Under the pieces are notes generated by a model that worked only from the letters and a program-made list of their open reading frames with translations, was not told where the DNA came from and searched no databases. Positions 32,505 through 42,352 of a stretch of DNA of 64,000 nucleotides are shown here, piece after piece. The position numbers and the translations under genes were made by a program. The DNA comes from Acheta domesticus (lineage: Eukaryota; Arthropoda; Insecta; Orthoptera; Gryllidae). How positions within the stretch are numbered: the stretch's first letter is position 1; each line of letters begins with the position of its first letter. Location of the stretch: NCBI GenBank assembly GCA_031308135.1, contig JAHLJT010003656.1, positions 54,306,827 to 54,370,826 on the forward strand, given 5' to 3'.

Positions 32505-32612
32505 TAGAGAGTTTTTGCACATCATAGCGGCCAGCACTAACGATCTTCTACGCATGAGCAGATGCACAACAGTGACGCGAAACTTGAACTGCGCATGCGC
32601 AAAACCTCCCTA
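32505..32612. mobile_element. Palindromic MITE family C, copy 3
   Basis: Left end GAGAGTTTTTGCACATCATA; right end (inverted) GGGAGGTTTTGCGCATGCGC. Contains AACTTGAACTGCGCATGCGC, the inverse of the GCGCAGTTCAAGTTTTGCAG segment at 31,859. Confidence 0.55.
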
Positions 32613-32731
32613 CTAACAACACATCGATGTTAAACAAAACATCGTTCAAAAACGATCGATGTTTTTAAAACTGATTTAATAGCCCCTACCAGTCGCGGCT
32701 CGTGGTTTTATAAATGGGGAAGGCTGCAAAT

Positions 32732-32784
32732 ACATTGCATTGCATTGCATTACATTACATTATATTACAGTGCATTGCATTGCC
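32732..32784. repeat. CATTG/CATTA pentanucleotide repeat
   Basis: A run of imperfect CATTG and CATTA units about 50 bp long. Confidence 0.8.
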
Positions 32785-33495
32785 TGTATTGTATTTCTAT
32801 TAATTATAAGTCTGATACAGACTTAAAGGAGTAGGGCTCCTACCCCATATTGGGAAAAATAGTTGAAGCGCAATCCTAGTCGCTGAACTGCGTAATAATG
32901 CTATCTGGTGAGCACGCCTTTCTTCGGACTCTAGACCCCCACCCATCATATACTCTCTGCCCCATAGAGGAGAGATACATTTGAGTTGTATCTTTCCTCT
33001 ATGCTCTGCCCCACCCATAAAGGCTGCCTCGCGGCAGCCTTCGTCTGCCGATAAGCCTGTGCAGTGAATGCATGACGTCATTGCCTGCTCGTTTTAACAC
33101 AGGCCTTATGGCGGAATGAAGTGGGAGCCTAACGCTTCTCTCTTACCTGTCAACAGCTTCAAATGCGTTAAGGGCGGCCGTTAACGAACCGACAAAGAAA
33201 GAGTTTGATATGATTGTTACATAATACAACTCAGAAATCCATTATTAATAACTAAATACATGTTTAAACATTTTTATATTTCTTTTGGAGGGCGATTTCT
33301 CTAGGAGAGTAGGGATGTGTCGATCGCGAACGAACTAGTTCAATTGAACTATTCTTGAAAAGGAACGGTACGATACGGAACGACCATTTGGTGAACTATA
33401 GTTCATCTGTCACGGGTCATCGTCACGGTGTAAGATATATAGGTGTGTCAACTAGCCGCCTTTTGGAAAAACTTTTTGAAGCCAGTTTGAGGCTA
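32785..33495. other. Intergenic, unassigned
   Basis: A 93-codon open frame on the minus strand (33,081-32,800) has balanced composition but no recognised motif and no codon pattern that convinces. Near 33,320-33,420 are repeated GAACTA/TAGTTC words that form small palindromes. Confidence 0.35.
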
Positions 33496-33749
33496 TACCG
33501 TGATTTTTCTAAGAGCGACCCCTCAAGGCAACTCAAATCCCATCTTCGCGATGGAATATGTCACGGCATTTCGCGTCTTTCTCAGTCGTTCCGCTAGATT
33601 TCGCACGATCGCGACCGTATGAAGCAGTGCTTGCGATCATGCGATTTCTACCGGCAAGACCGAGAAAAGACGCGAAATGCCGTGACATATTCCATCGCGA
33701 AGATGGGATTTCAGTGGCTTTGAGGGTCGCTCTTAGAAAAATCGCAGTA
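33496..33749. mobile_element. Palindromic MITE family B, copy 1
   Basis: 254 bp flanked by TA (33,494-33,495; 33,750-33,751). Left end TACCGTGATTTTTCTAAGAG; right end inverted TACTGCGATTTTTCTAAGAG. Long internal palindrome: ATCTTCGCGATGGAATATGT...ACATATTCCATCGCGAAGAT, around core CACGATCGCGACCGTATGAA / GCGATCATGCGA. No ORF. Confidence 0.8.
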
Positions 33750-33799
33750 TAGTAAATGTAAACAAAGACGATGAAAAAGTGATGTATGATTAAACTATA

Positions 33800-34165
33800 C
33801 GGAAACTAGTGGTGCTAAAATAGCAAGTACTTTTCGCCCGGATTTTCATGAAAAATTACACGAAATGTACTCAAAATTTCGAAAAATTGTACATGACCTT
33901 TATTAGAAATTATATCTTTAAGGAACGGATTTCATTAAGGGAAAAATCAATATCTTCAATATTATAGTTGTAGGAAGACTCCGAAAGAACTTTGAACTTT
34001 CGCAATTTTCGAAAAATCACTGTTTTTACCTTACATCGGCACTGTGCATGCAGCAAAATAGCTTCGAGTGGAAATAACTGGGAGAGCGGAAATAAGCTGC
34101 GGAGCGGCTGGACGAATGGAACACAAGAGTTTTTAATTTTTTCGCAGAAAATTCTGAAAACGGAA
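33800..34165 (-). repeat. Family 1 repeat, minus-strand fragment
   Basis: Reverse-complement likeness to about 24,830-25,020: AAATTGTACATGACCTTTAT and ACTTTCGCAATTTTCGAAAA occur in the inverse order. It ends against GC-rich LTR-like sequence. Confidence 0.45.
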
Positions 34166-34179
34166 AGAAATTGCGACTG

Positions 34180-34690
34180 TGTGGTGAAACGAGGCCGCCC
34201 TGGGCCGCTGGCCGCTTCCGCTTTCACCGCTCGGGCCGAGCAGGCATGGCTTCCAGATGTGCAGGCCCCGCGCCCCCGCGCCCCCTGTGAGTGACCCGAA
34301 CGAGGGTAACGCCACCCCCACTGTCGTTGGGATGGACTGACCCGGCACTATATGAAGGCGACGTAAGGCCGCCGTGTTTGTGGCTCGTTTACCGCTCTTC
34401 GTGAGCGTGGTAGTGATCGCCGGCGTCCCCACTCTACGGTTGACCTCGGGTTGACCAAGACGGGAATCGACACAAGGCTGAGCTGAGCGACCCACCGCCA
34501 GCCTATCTACCTTTACTACCGCCTTTGCCGCCGCCGCCGCTGCCTACCACCTCTCCCCCAACCTCGTCATGACAACGACCGACTGAGTGCTGGACTGCGT
34601 AGCCTCAGGATGTGACAGTGTTCTTGCAACCAGGGCTTATAATAAACCGCTGTTAATAGCCAACCAAGAGTTCGTCTTTCTCCCGTCACA
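34180..34690 (+). mobile_element. Probable 5' LTR of Gypsy-type element
   Basis: GC-rich block starting about TGTGGTGAAACG and ending CCCGTCACA, with polyadenylation signal AATAAA at 34,641. It is followed by a leader with a primer-binding-like TTGGTGTCAGGTGTGGGG (from 34,732), itself duplicated at about 34,769. The exact left edge is uncertain (a TGTGAG at 34,288 is an alternative), because no second LTR was found for comparison. Confidence 0.45.
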
Positions 34691-34988
34691 TACTCCCTCC
34701 CATCTATGTCCTCACGACATATTGGTGTCAGGTGTGGGGTCCTGATGACATATGTGTCGTCACGACATGTTGGCGTCAGGTGCGGGGTTTTGAGCTCGAC
34801 CCGAAAGGGAGGGAGTGTGGGGTGGTAATCTGGCCCCGAAAGGGAGCACGGGTTGAACCCCACCATGAGTAGGCCTTTAGTAGCAAAGCGAGAGAAAACG
34901 AACTCGGGTAATGTAACGGCCATCCAAAATTAATTTTTTCTTCATTTTGTATTCAAAAATTTTCGCGTAGAATTGATTAAGCAGCAGC

Positions 34989-36170
34989 ATGTCGCAACGA
35001 GGCCATCAGCAGTTCCCCTTTCCCTGGGGAACTGGGTTTGGCACGAATCTCAGGGATTTTGCATCTCCCATATTTACAATTGAAGACGACAGAACCACCA
35101 CATCACAAAATGTTTGGTTACAGGCTAACGTATCAACCGGTCAAATCTGCCTTATTTTAATGTTCACTGGTGAAGACGGTACCCGCATTGAAACCTTTTT
35201 AGAGCGTCTTCGAATAGTTGGTAATTTTATCAACTGGAATGAGGCCTAAACACTAGACGTAGCCCGTTTACGTCTAGCTGGTGTTGCTTCGGAATTTGCG
35301 GAGAACAATGCGTACGTAGTGGCGTCCTACTCGTTTTTTTGCAAGTATATGAAAGATAGATTTTCCCAGAAATTATCACGACGTACTTTAGAGAAAACGT
35401 TTAACGACTGTAGTCAAAAGCACTTGGAATAGATAAGTGACTTCGCCAGCAGGCTCGCGACGCTAGAACGACAGCTACGAAGCTGTTACAGTAACCCCGA
35501 CGCAGCTGCAACCAAGGCGATGTTCGAGGAAAGATTATTAGCGCAGTTTCTAGTAGGTCGGAGAGAAAATTGGTCGGTTCGTTTCGGTGCGTAATCTAAC
35601 AATGCTAGAAGCTGTAGCGTTTGCAAAACAAGAAGAAGGTATTGCTAGGAATTATGCGTCTATGACCCGAACCGTCAACTCGCTGAACTCTCTTGGCAGC
35701 GACTCTCTGCAAGGGAACGCACAGTGGGCAACAATGCCGCAGTCGGCGGTACAAAATTCTTTTTATGCGCCCAACTATCCGTACGGGTATACGCAACAGG
35801 CAACACCGCCACAACCGTTTGTGCTGGTGCAGGGTTTCGCCTTCCTCCCTTACGGGAATATAAGTGGGGGCAACCAAGCTCACTCATCAGTATTGCCGTT
35901 CGGTGCAGGTTCTCTGCCATTCAACAACCTCCCCGAGGTCGGAACCCAGGATTCATAGAGCAACCACCGCCACCTCCTCGACAGTTTCTCGCAGCTATCG
36001 TTGCGGAAAACCAGGCCATTTTCACGAGATTGTCCGGAGAAAAAACGAAAATGTTTTAATTGCGGGCAGGCAGACCACAACATAAGGAAATGCCCATTGA
36101 TAATATGTAGAAAATGTAAAGATTCCGGCCACTGTACAGTAGATTGTCCAAAACGGGACGTGAATTTGGG
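34989..36170 (+). pseudogene. Gypsy-type gag, broken
   Basis: Starts at an ATG after the leader (MSQRGHQQFPFPW). A capsid-like region follows (ETFLERLRIVGNFI), interrupted by an in-frame stop at 35,247, another stop near 35,430, and frameshifts. The 3' part (about 35,970-36,155) contains zinc-knuckle residues of the CCHC type: YRCGKPGHF followed by a changed spacing, then CRKCKDSGHCTVDC. Gag is the structural protein that packages element RNA. This copy cannot make it intact. Family placement (Ty3/Gypsy) rests on the gag-then-protease order and motifs. Confidence 0.65.
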
Positions 36171-36623
36171 AAACTGCTAAATCCCGACCACCAGGTCGGG
36201 GATGAAGTATTAGCCGTTACCGCGGCAGACGGTATGACAATTAGTGTAGGTATTTTAGGACATCAGCACCAATTTCTGGTCGACACAGGAGCTGTGGTTA
36301 TTTTACACGATTCCAAAATTTTTTCTTTCGGTCAACGTCCCCGTTCAAATTATCGTTCGGCAATTAAAAGCGCTTCTCGTCACAATCTTCAGAAACTAGG
36401 TCAGTGCAATGTGCTATTTGTGATCGATCAATCAACATACGAGCATGACACGCTCATAGTAGAATTAGGAACCACCAATTACGTAGGAATATTTGGCTTA
36501 GATTTCATGGTGAAGTATGGAAGTAGTATTTCGTTACGAAACAAGACAATGCAGGTTTGCAAGGGCCACGTGACGACTCTCGCTTCTCGGACAGAACCAA
36601 ATAAAATAAGAAAACAGCAATGA
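36144..36623 (+). pseudogene. Retropepsin-type protease domain of Gypsy-like pol
   Basis: An open 159-codon frame. FLVDTGAVVILHD holds the aspartic-protease DTG active site. About 75 residues later GIFGLDFMVKYG is the second conserved block (ILGLDFL type), and ISLRNKTM follows as in many Ty3/Gypsy proteases. It cleaves the element polyprotein. The expected reverse transcriptase, RNase H and integrase do not follow, so pol is truncated or replaced. The frame stops at TGA 36,621-36,623. Confidence 0.75.
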
Positions 36624-36759
36624 GGTGATCTGATTTCTTTTGCAGACGAGCCGAGCGAACATCAAAGCATAGAAAAGGTAATAGACGCAGACGCAGGACA
36701 TCGGGATACGGGTTACTTGGAACTGCTAGGGTCGTTGACAGAGAGCGAATTAGGCGAGA

Positions 36760-36965
36760 TGAACGCGAGGGAGATGTGTGCGGGCGGGACAGTGGAGATA
36801 CGCGTTTGTTCGCCCGAAGAGGAAACTCACGTTTTTTGAGCTGGTAAAATGAACGCGGGCGGGACAGTGGAGAAACGCGCTTGTACGCCCGAAGGGGAAG
36901 CTCAGGGTTTCAGGATAGAAAGATGAACATAGGCGGGACAGAGGGTAAATGTGCCTGTACCCTAA
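36760..36965. repeat. Tandem repeat, 3 x about 75 bp
   Basis: GGCGGGACAGTGGAGATACG, CGCCCGAAGAGGAA and equivalents recur three times, the third more diverged (GGCGGGACAGAGGGTAAATG). It sits between the protease frame and the next ORF. Confidence 0.75.
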
Positions 36966-37001
36966 TGAGGATGTTTCCAATGTTTTAATAAATTTAGTAG
37001 A

Positions 37002-37766
37002 TTGTCTAATGCAGTTGATTCTCCCGTAGTTACCCCTTGTAGAGCAGTTAAGACCGATAATATAAAAACTGATCCTCGCGCAAGGCTGCTTACCAATTCC
37101 AAAATTCCGGGATTCAAAGAGAAAGAAAATGATATATTAGAACGTGTTGACGAATCCAGTATTTTGCATAGTGTAACTTCTGACTCAAAAGAAGGATTTG
37201 CGTCAATTGTGCATTTTGCAGCGGCATCTCAGTCCAGTGTCTCAGACCCTAGTTGGTACCCAAACCTTCCTACTACTTTCCAAAGTGCCAAATTGGCGCG
37301 ATTGTCACCGCCGCTGGAGCCGGAGGCCGGCGCTGCGGCGGAGGAGCAGCGAGGCATGGCCGAGTGGCTGGCCCAAGACCCTGCCGGGCCAACGCTCACC
37401 ACGAGACTCCTGGTCTACCCACCTCCGCAGAAGATGCGGCCGGTCTGCACCGAATTGGATCCTCCCCACTTGCTGGTGTGTGGATGGGGCGAGAAGGCCC
37501 CGCGGTGGCGACCTGACCGCCTCATGGGCACTTCTCGGTTCGAGCGCAAGCGCTGCCTACGTGACTTGCTGCCATTGGTGACGGGCAACACGAACTTGCT
37601 GGCGGGTGGGATTCTGGCCGCCACATGCGAGACGAGGAACATTCCGTTGCTGTTGCCGGGCACTCCTGGGTTCGAGCGCAGGCCCTGCCTGTGGCACACG
37701 CAGCCACTACTGTCGGACAACACGAACGCGCCGGCAGATGAGATATCCGCCGTCAATGCGAGATGA
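37002..37766 (+). CDS. Unrecognised 254-codon ORF with internal repeats, in retroelement remnant
   Basis: Open from an ATG at 37,002 to TGA at 37,766, in GC-rich sequence unlike its AT-rich surroundings. Residues 1-90 are Ser/Asp/Lys-rich. Residues about 100-170 are Pro/Ala/Glu-rich (PPLEPEAGAAAEEQRG). Residues about 178-254 hold two copies of a unit beginning FERKRCL / FERRPCL and containing GNTNLLAGG / DNTNAPADE. No known domain was recognised. It follows a broken gag-protease. It may be spacer coding of the same element, sequence captured by it, or chance opening from low stop-codon frequency in GC-rich DNA. Confidence 0.35.
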   Translation: MSNAVDSPVVTPCRAVKTDNIKTDPRARLLTNSKIPGFKEKENDILERVDESSILHSVTSDSKEGFASIVHFAAASQSSVSDPSWYPNLPTTFQSAKLARLSPPLEPEAGAAAEEQRGMAEWLAQDPAGPTLTTRLLVYPPPQKMRPVCTELDPPHLLVCGWGEKAPRWRPDRLMGTSRFERKRCLRDLLPLVTGNTNLLAGGILAATCETRNIPLLLPGTPGFERRPCLWHTQPLLSDNTNAPADEISAVNAR

Positions 37767-38308
37767 ACCTGCCGTCGATAGTGTCCCTGTGCAAGGCGTA
37801 CGCGCACTGTCTGCATCCCCAGCCGGGCGCGCGTGTACGAAACGCGGATGATGGCTAACCGACCGCCGACCGCGCAGTTCAACAGAACCTTCGCCTAATC
37901 CATATGGCTTTACCAAGGCAATAATCGAGGACCTGCCGCTGAGGGAAAGCAAAGTCCTCCTTGTATATGAGTTGATGCCGTACATGGTTATTAGTTTTGT
38001 GTTGCGAACATACTGTTATGCTGAAAACGTAAGTAATTATGTATCGAAAGTGATAGTGAATTGTACGTACAAGAAGAAAGTGGCGCAAAATGTAAATAAA
38101 ATAGTAGCTGAAGCCAAAAAGACTAATAGACTCATGAACTAATGCAAAATCAGCAAAAATAACTAAATGCAAACCAAAGAATATTGTTTGTCATGTGTAG
38201 ATTCGTTTCTTTTATTGTTAAGTGATATGCCTCTTTACGTGTCTATTTCATGTTTAAATCTCTTTATGCTACGTATTTTCGTCTTTCTTTACGTGTTGTA
38301 CATATCTA
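37767..38308. other. Retroelement flank, unassigned
   Basis: A plus-strand frame open for about 78 codons (about 37,906-38,140) reads EDLPLRESKVLLVYELMPY and on to a stop, with no recognised family. No 3' LTR matching 34,180-34,690 is present before the mariner insertion. Confidence 0.35.
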
Positions 38309-39633
38309 CAAGGTCTGTATGATAAGTAATGAGACCGGTTCTGGAAACAATGTTTTATTGATCTCATCTTTACAGGGACTTAAAAGCTTTCGAAGTACTC
38401 TCCTCTTGCGTCGATGCACTTCTGCAATCGATGTTTCCACGCTGCAAACGCCCCCTGGAAGTCAGCATCCGGCATGTCCTTTAGAAATTTGGTCACGGCT
38501 GCTTGGATGGCTGTGACGTCTTCAAAACGGGTTCCTTTCAAGCGTGACTTCAGCTTCGGGAAGAGGAAGAAGTCGGCCGGGCTCACATCTGGGCTGTAGG
38601 GTGGTTGTGGAAGGACTTCCACCCCGATCCGGGTCAAAAAGGAGGTCACTACGAAGGCGGTGTGGGCAGGGGCATTGTCGTGATGCAACTTCCACCGGCT
38701 AGCGATCTCTGGTCTCTTCCGCTTGACGCTCCTGTGCAGTCTCTCGAGGACTTTTTTGTAGAAGGCGGCGTTGACTGATTGTCCTGGGGGTACAAACTCC
38801 TTGTGGACCACCCCCAGATTGTCAAAAAAACAATCAACATTGTTTTCACCTTTGACTTCGACATTCTGGCCTTCTTGGGGCGCGGGGACGCAGGAGTGTG
38901 CCACTCCGCGCTTTGTCGTTTCGTTTCAGGGTCGTACTGGAACACCCATGACTCGTCACCTATTATGACGTCATCTTCGAAGTCAGGTTCACTGTTCATG
39001 AGGTTCAACATTTCCTGACAACACTCAACACGTCGTTGCTTTTGTTCGTCACTCAACACTCGCGGCACCAGTTTCGCACAAATTTTTCTCATTCCCAATT
39101 GTTCCGTCACAATCTTGTGCACTGTTGTGTGGTTCATATCGAGTTCAGCAGCCATCAATCTCAACGATAATCGACGGTCTGAGTTCAGTAGATTCCTCAC
39201 TTTTGTCACAGTTTCGTCCGAAGTCACTGTTGTCGGGCGTCCAGCCCTCTCCAGATCCTCAACGCTTTCCCGGCCGTTCCGGAACTCACTGTGCCAACGA
39301 AACACCTGGGCTTTTGATAGGGCTTCATCTTTGTAGGCCTCCTTGATGAGAGAAAGCGTCTGAGTAGCCGTTTTCCCCAGGCGAAAGCAAAATTTGATCG
39401 CATAACGCTGTTCGATGGAACCCTCCATGTTTGTTGATTTTCCGCCGTGACCAGAATTTTCACAAGGGCTTTGCCCAAGGCTTGTCAGCGCTCCGCTAAG
39501 GCCCGGAGCCAACTGACGCGCGGTGTGTTGCTTTGCTCCGACCCCCCACTACATCCCCCACCACCTAAAACCCCGCTCCAGCGACACGCGCGCCGCGGCG
39601 CGGCGAGTCTCATTACTTATCATACAGACCTTG
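38309..39633. mobile_element. mariner transposon, complete with TIRs
   Basis: 1325 bp inserted at TA (38,307-38,308 and 39,634-39,635). The terminal inverted repeats are identical over at least 27 bp, beginning CAAGGTCTGTATGATAAGTA. The length and organisation are normal for mariner. Identical TIRs and an almost open transposase argue for recent insertion. Confidence 0.95.
38380..39428 (-). pseudogene. mariner transposase, one frameshift
   Basis: DD34D transposase that cuts and pastes the element. It begins MEGSIEQRYAIKF, followed by a helix-turn-helix DNA-binding region. WVPHE/linker-type features are replaced by the local LVPRVLSDEQK segment. The catalytic motifs are GDESWVFQYD, HHDNAPAH and YSPDVSPADFF, with 34 residues between the last two Asp. 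A run of seven T (minus strand, 38,830-38,824) appears to be one base short, which shifts the frame and splits the gene into two open parts (39,428-38,805 and 38,904-38,380 overlapping). Apart from this no stop is seen, and the span fits about 349 residues, normal for mariner. Overlapping family hits with a mellifera-like subgroup are suspected from the N-terminus only. Confidence 0.92.
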
Positions 39634-39649
39634 TATGAACTATATCTTC

Positions 39650-40225
39650 TTGTCAAATGTTTTTACTTTCTCGTCTTACGAATACTTCGTAAGAAGAGAA
39701 TGTTATGTAATCGTGCGCCGGAAAACGGCCAATTTTCGCCAGAAAATTTCTTATAGCTGGAGTCTTGCGAGGAAAAAGAGGGTAAAATCTGTTGCTTAAT
39801 TTAGGGGAAATCCTCTACCTCGTGGCGGAGTCAAAATCCATGTTTTGTTGCTTCTTAATATTGCAAAATCGATTGACGGCAAAACGTCCGCCTGTCCGTC
39901 TGTGGTCAATGCTAGCGCCTAAACCGTTCAGCCGATTTTCTTCAAAATTGATATTCCGTGATCGTTTTTACTAGTCTCAAGGCCCTTGGAATTTGAAACT
40001 GATATTTTAATTTTTGATTTGAATTATTTTAATTTTAATACTTTACATGAAGCCCATTTTGAGATTTTCAAAGTTAAAAGAAAATGGCTCCAAATTTTTT
40101 ATTATATTTTGTTGTTGAATGTGCAAAGGACGTTTAAGGGAATGATGTAGGTATCATTTTCTGTGATATCCCCAATTTTTCGAAAATTGCAAAAATCTTT
40201 TTTCTTCATAACAATTTTGTAGCCG
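39650..40225 (+). repeat. Family 1 repeat, 5' portion
   Basis: TTATGTAATCGTGCGCCGGA, TGCTAGCGCCTAAACCGTTC and CCGTGATCG follow the same order as in the long copies. It starts next to a small palindrome TACGAATACTTCGTA at about 39,674. Ends against the LINE remnant. Confidence 0.65.
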
Positions 40226-40253
40226 AGGCCCCAAGGATCGTTGTGTATTTCCT

Positions 40254-40510
40254 TTATTGTAGACTGCCATTTACAAATCTTGCTTTCTTTAATCGGTTTC
40301 TGAAGTGCTTTCTTAGCAGTGCGGTGGTCAGCGGAGAGCCTTTCAGCATCGCCGCCTTACATGCGTGCTCAATGAGCTTCATGGTGGAGTTAGCTCTGTT
40401 CTCAGCGTTTTGCGTTCCTTCCCGCCCGAGGTATTTATTGGCTACCACTTCGGCTCCACTTGTCGTTACCTCGGTGAACCTATCTTCATCTAGTTTCGCC
40501 ACATTCCATT
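40254..40510 (-). pseudogene. R1-like LINE ORF2 fragment (end of endonuclease region)
   Basis: The minus-strand frame reads WNVAKLDEDRFTE and later TMKLIEHACKAAM. This matches the segment after the AP-endonuclease in R1/LOA-type ORF2 proteins (W..KLD.DRF ... I..AC.AAMPR). Only about 85 residues remain. No reverse transcriptase follows to the left, where family 1 repeat sequence begins. It lies directly 3' of an ORF1 fragment, implying an internal deletion. Confidence 0.6.
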
Positions 40511-40571
40511 TTGGTTGAATTCGTGTTCTAAGAAGTGTGTGATGTGAAACAGGACGTACGTTGTAAGTTAT

Positions 40572-41384
40572 CTATTGATGATCGCTGGCGGTATAGTCTT
40601 CAGTCACTCTCCAGTCATGCACGTGCCCTATCATGTCCTTTCGTCCGTCCGATCTCATATCGTGTCCTCGGTCTTCTTTCCGGACGTCGTGCGCCGTGCA
40701 TACAATGCAACAAGGCGGCTGTGAACACTGTGCTGCTTTGTGTCCCTCATTGCCGCATTTGTAGCACAGCTTGCTTCGATCTAGTCCTCTGCATACTCGT
40801 GCCATGTGCCCGTAATCAAGGCAGCGGAAGCACCGTGGTGATGTCTCCCTGATTTGGATTGTGCACCTGGTCCAGCCGATTTTTATTTTCTCCGAATCCA
40901 ATAGTTTTTTTGCCTCTTCTTCTTTCAATTCTAGTAGAGCAAGGCCCTGTCCCCTGGTGTTCGGCTCTGTAACGTGGACTGTGAAGTTTGCACTTTCTTC
41001 ACCAAGTTGCTTCGCTACCGCGATTCTTCCTCCGTCGTCGCGGCGTCCAGATCCCTGATTATTAGCGGTGTCTTTGGCGTGGCGTCATGGACTTCCCCAC
41101 CGTCTCCGATTGCACTTTTTAGTGATTCACTAAAAGCCTGTTTGTTATTCTCCGGCATCGCTTTTGTGAATTCCAGGAGTACAGATCCGGATTTGGTTTG
41201 TGTAATGGCGTGTATATCTGCGCTATTGTTCTCTGGATTGACTTTGCTGCGGATATCTTTCACAATGTCTGCGAAGGTCTTTCCCGATGTCGGTTTTATT
41301 ATTATCGCCTCCCGGCGATTTCTGCCTCTCAGTGCCTCCTTGTTCTTTCGTCAACTACTTTTCCGCATCCCACAGCTACTGTAA
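40572..41384 (-). pseudogene. R1-like LINE ORF1 (gag-like), broken
   Basis: Encodes the nucleic-acid-binding ORF1 protein of a non-LTR retrotransposon. Two CCHC zinc knuckles are clear: CFRCLDYGHMARVC and CYKCGNEGHKAAQC, followed by a third Cys cluster (CCIVC). The upstream part (about 41,263-41,015) has the conserved IRSKVNPE and SGSVLLEF segments. A frameshift near 41,033 separates the two parts and an Arg-stop ends the upstream frame. The C-terminus reads VTEDYTASDHQ then stop. The clade call (R1/LOA-like) is from knuckle spacing and context. Confidence 0.75.
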
Positions 41385-42144
41385 ATTTGCTAAAACTTGA
41401 AAATTAATAATTTGTATTACTGTTTCTTACAAGTGACTTCTTATTAAGTAATAAAAGTTTCGCTAACCTTAGATAAACAAATACCAAAAATAAAAATCAT
41501 ATACTGGCCCAGTTAACCAAACTATCTCAGTTATTTTAGTATTATTATTTCGTCAAATATTAAATATTTGGCCATTATTGTTTTTTGTTCATTACTACAT
41601 AGGAGGGGCCCTAATTTGTTGATTGTCTGGTGGCCCTTGGTCATTAAGTCCGGTCTTGGGTTTATAATAACTTTTTACATTACTTTAAGTTTTTACTCTA
41701 TATTTCTTTCAAAATGTTTAAAAGATGAAGAATAATTTGATTACTCATTTTCATGGCCTATTTATTTCAGGAGAAAAACTATAAACTTGCAAAAAATCAA
41801 GGATGATTGAATTTATCCAAAAATAAAAATATTACGCACAATGTCTCGGGGCACATTTCGTGTATCATGCTTCAGTGATGTTGGGCGAAAGCTGCATTTC
41901 GACATCGTAAATCATTTAAATTTATAAGGGTTTTCCATAGTTTGTGAGATACCCGTTATTTATATTATTTCAGTTAGTATCTGAAACAGAGCTCTGAAAT
42001 ATAGAGTTGAAACAAACACTAACTCAGAAATATTGTACGTAACTTATAACTTCACTCTCCCATTATAGTATACAATCGGGTATTTACAATAAAGGAGTGT
42101 GGGCTACGAAACTTCTCAAATAATTTTAGACTTGTTTGTCGTCA
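41385..42144. other. Intergenic, AT-rich, nothing recognised
   Basis: No coding or repeat structure seen. Confidence 0.4.
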
Positions 42145-42220
42145 GGCGCACAGTAGCTCACTGTGTAGTGTTGCCGCAGGTGAAATCGCGAGCTCGCAGG
42201 TTCGATTCCCAGTACTTTCT
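42145..42220 (+). repeat. tRNA-like SINE head
   Basis: Contains an A-box-like TAGCTCACTGTGTAG and a canonical B-box GGTTCGATTCC about 45 bp later, as in RNA polymerase III promoters. The cloverleaf does not close properly, so this is more likely a tRNA-derived SINE or tRNA relic than a working tRNA. It is followed by T-rich sequence that could terminate transcription. Confidence 0.5.
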
Positions 42221-42352
42221 TATATTTTTTACCCAATAATAATCATAATTGGCAAAGTGCAGTTCTTTTAACACTATTGTTTACATCCACATTGCTGTGG
42301 ATTCTTTATTTTTGATTATTTTTGTAGCCCTTAAAAGGGCCGTTTTCTCTCT

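Noticed and set aside
32800..33081. 93-codon minus-strand ORF
   Set aside because: No motif recognised and no supporting context; openness is plausible by chance at this base composition.
34610..34690. Very short LTR with TGTGAC...GTCACA ends
   Set aside because: 79 bp is too short for a working LTR, and the polyadenylation signal needs more upstream sequence; treated as part of a longer, uncertain LTR.
42325..42345. Histone-type 3' stem-loop (CCCTTAAAAGGGC)
   Set aside because: The stem closes on a loop of two to four bases and does not fit the histone consensus; no histone gene is near.
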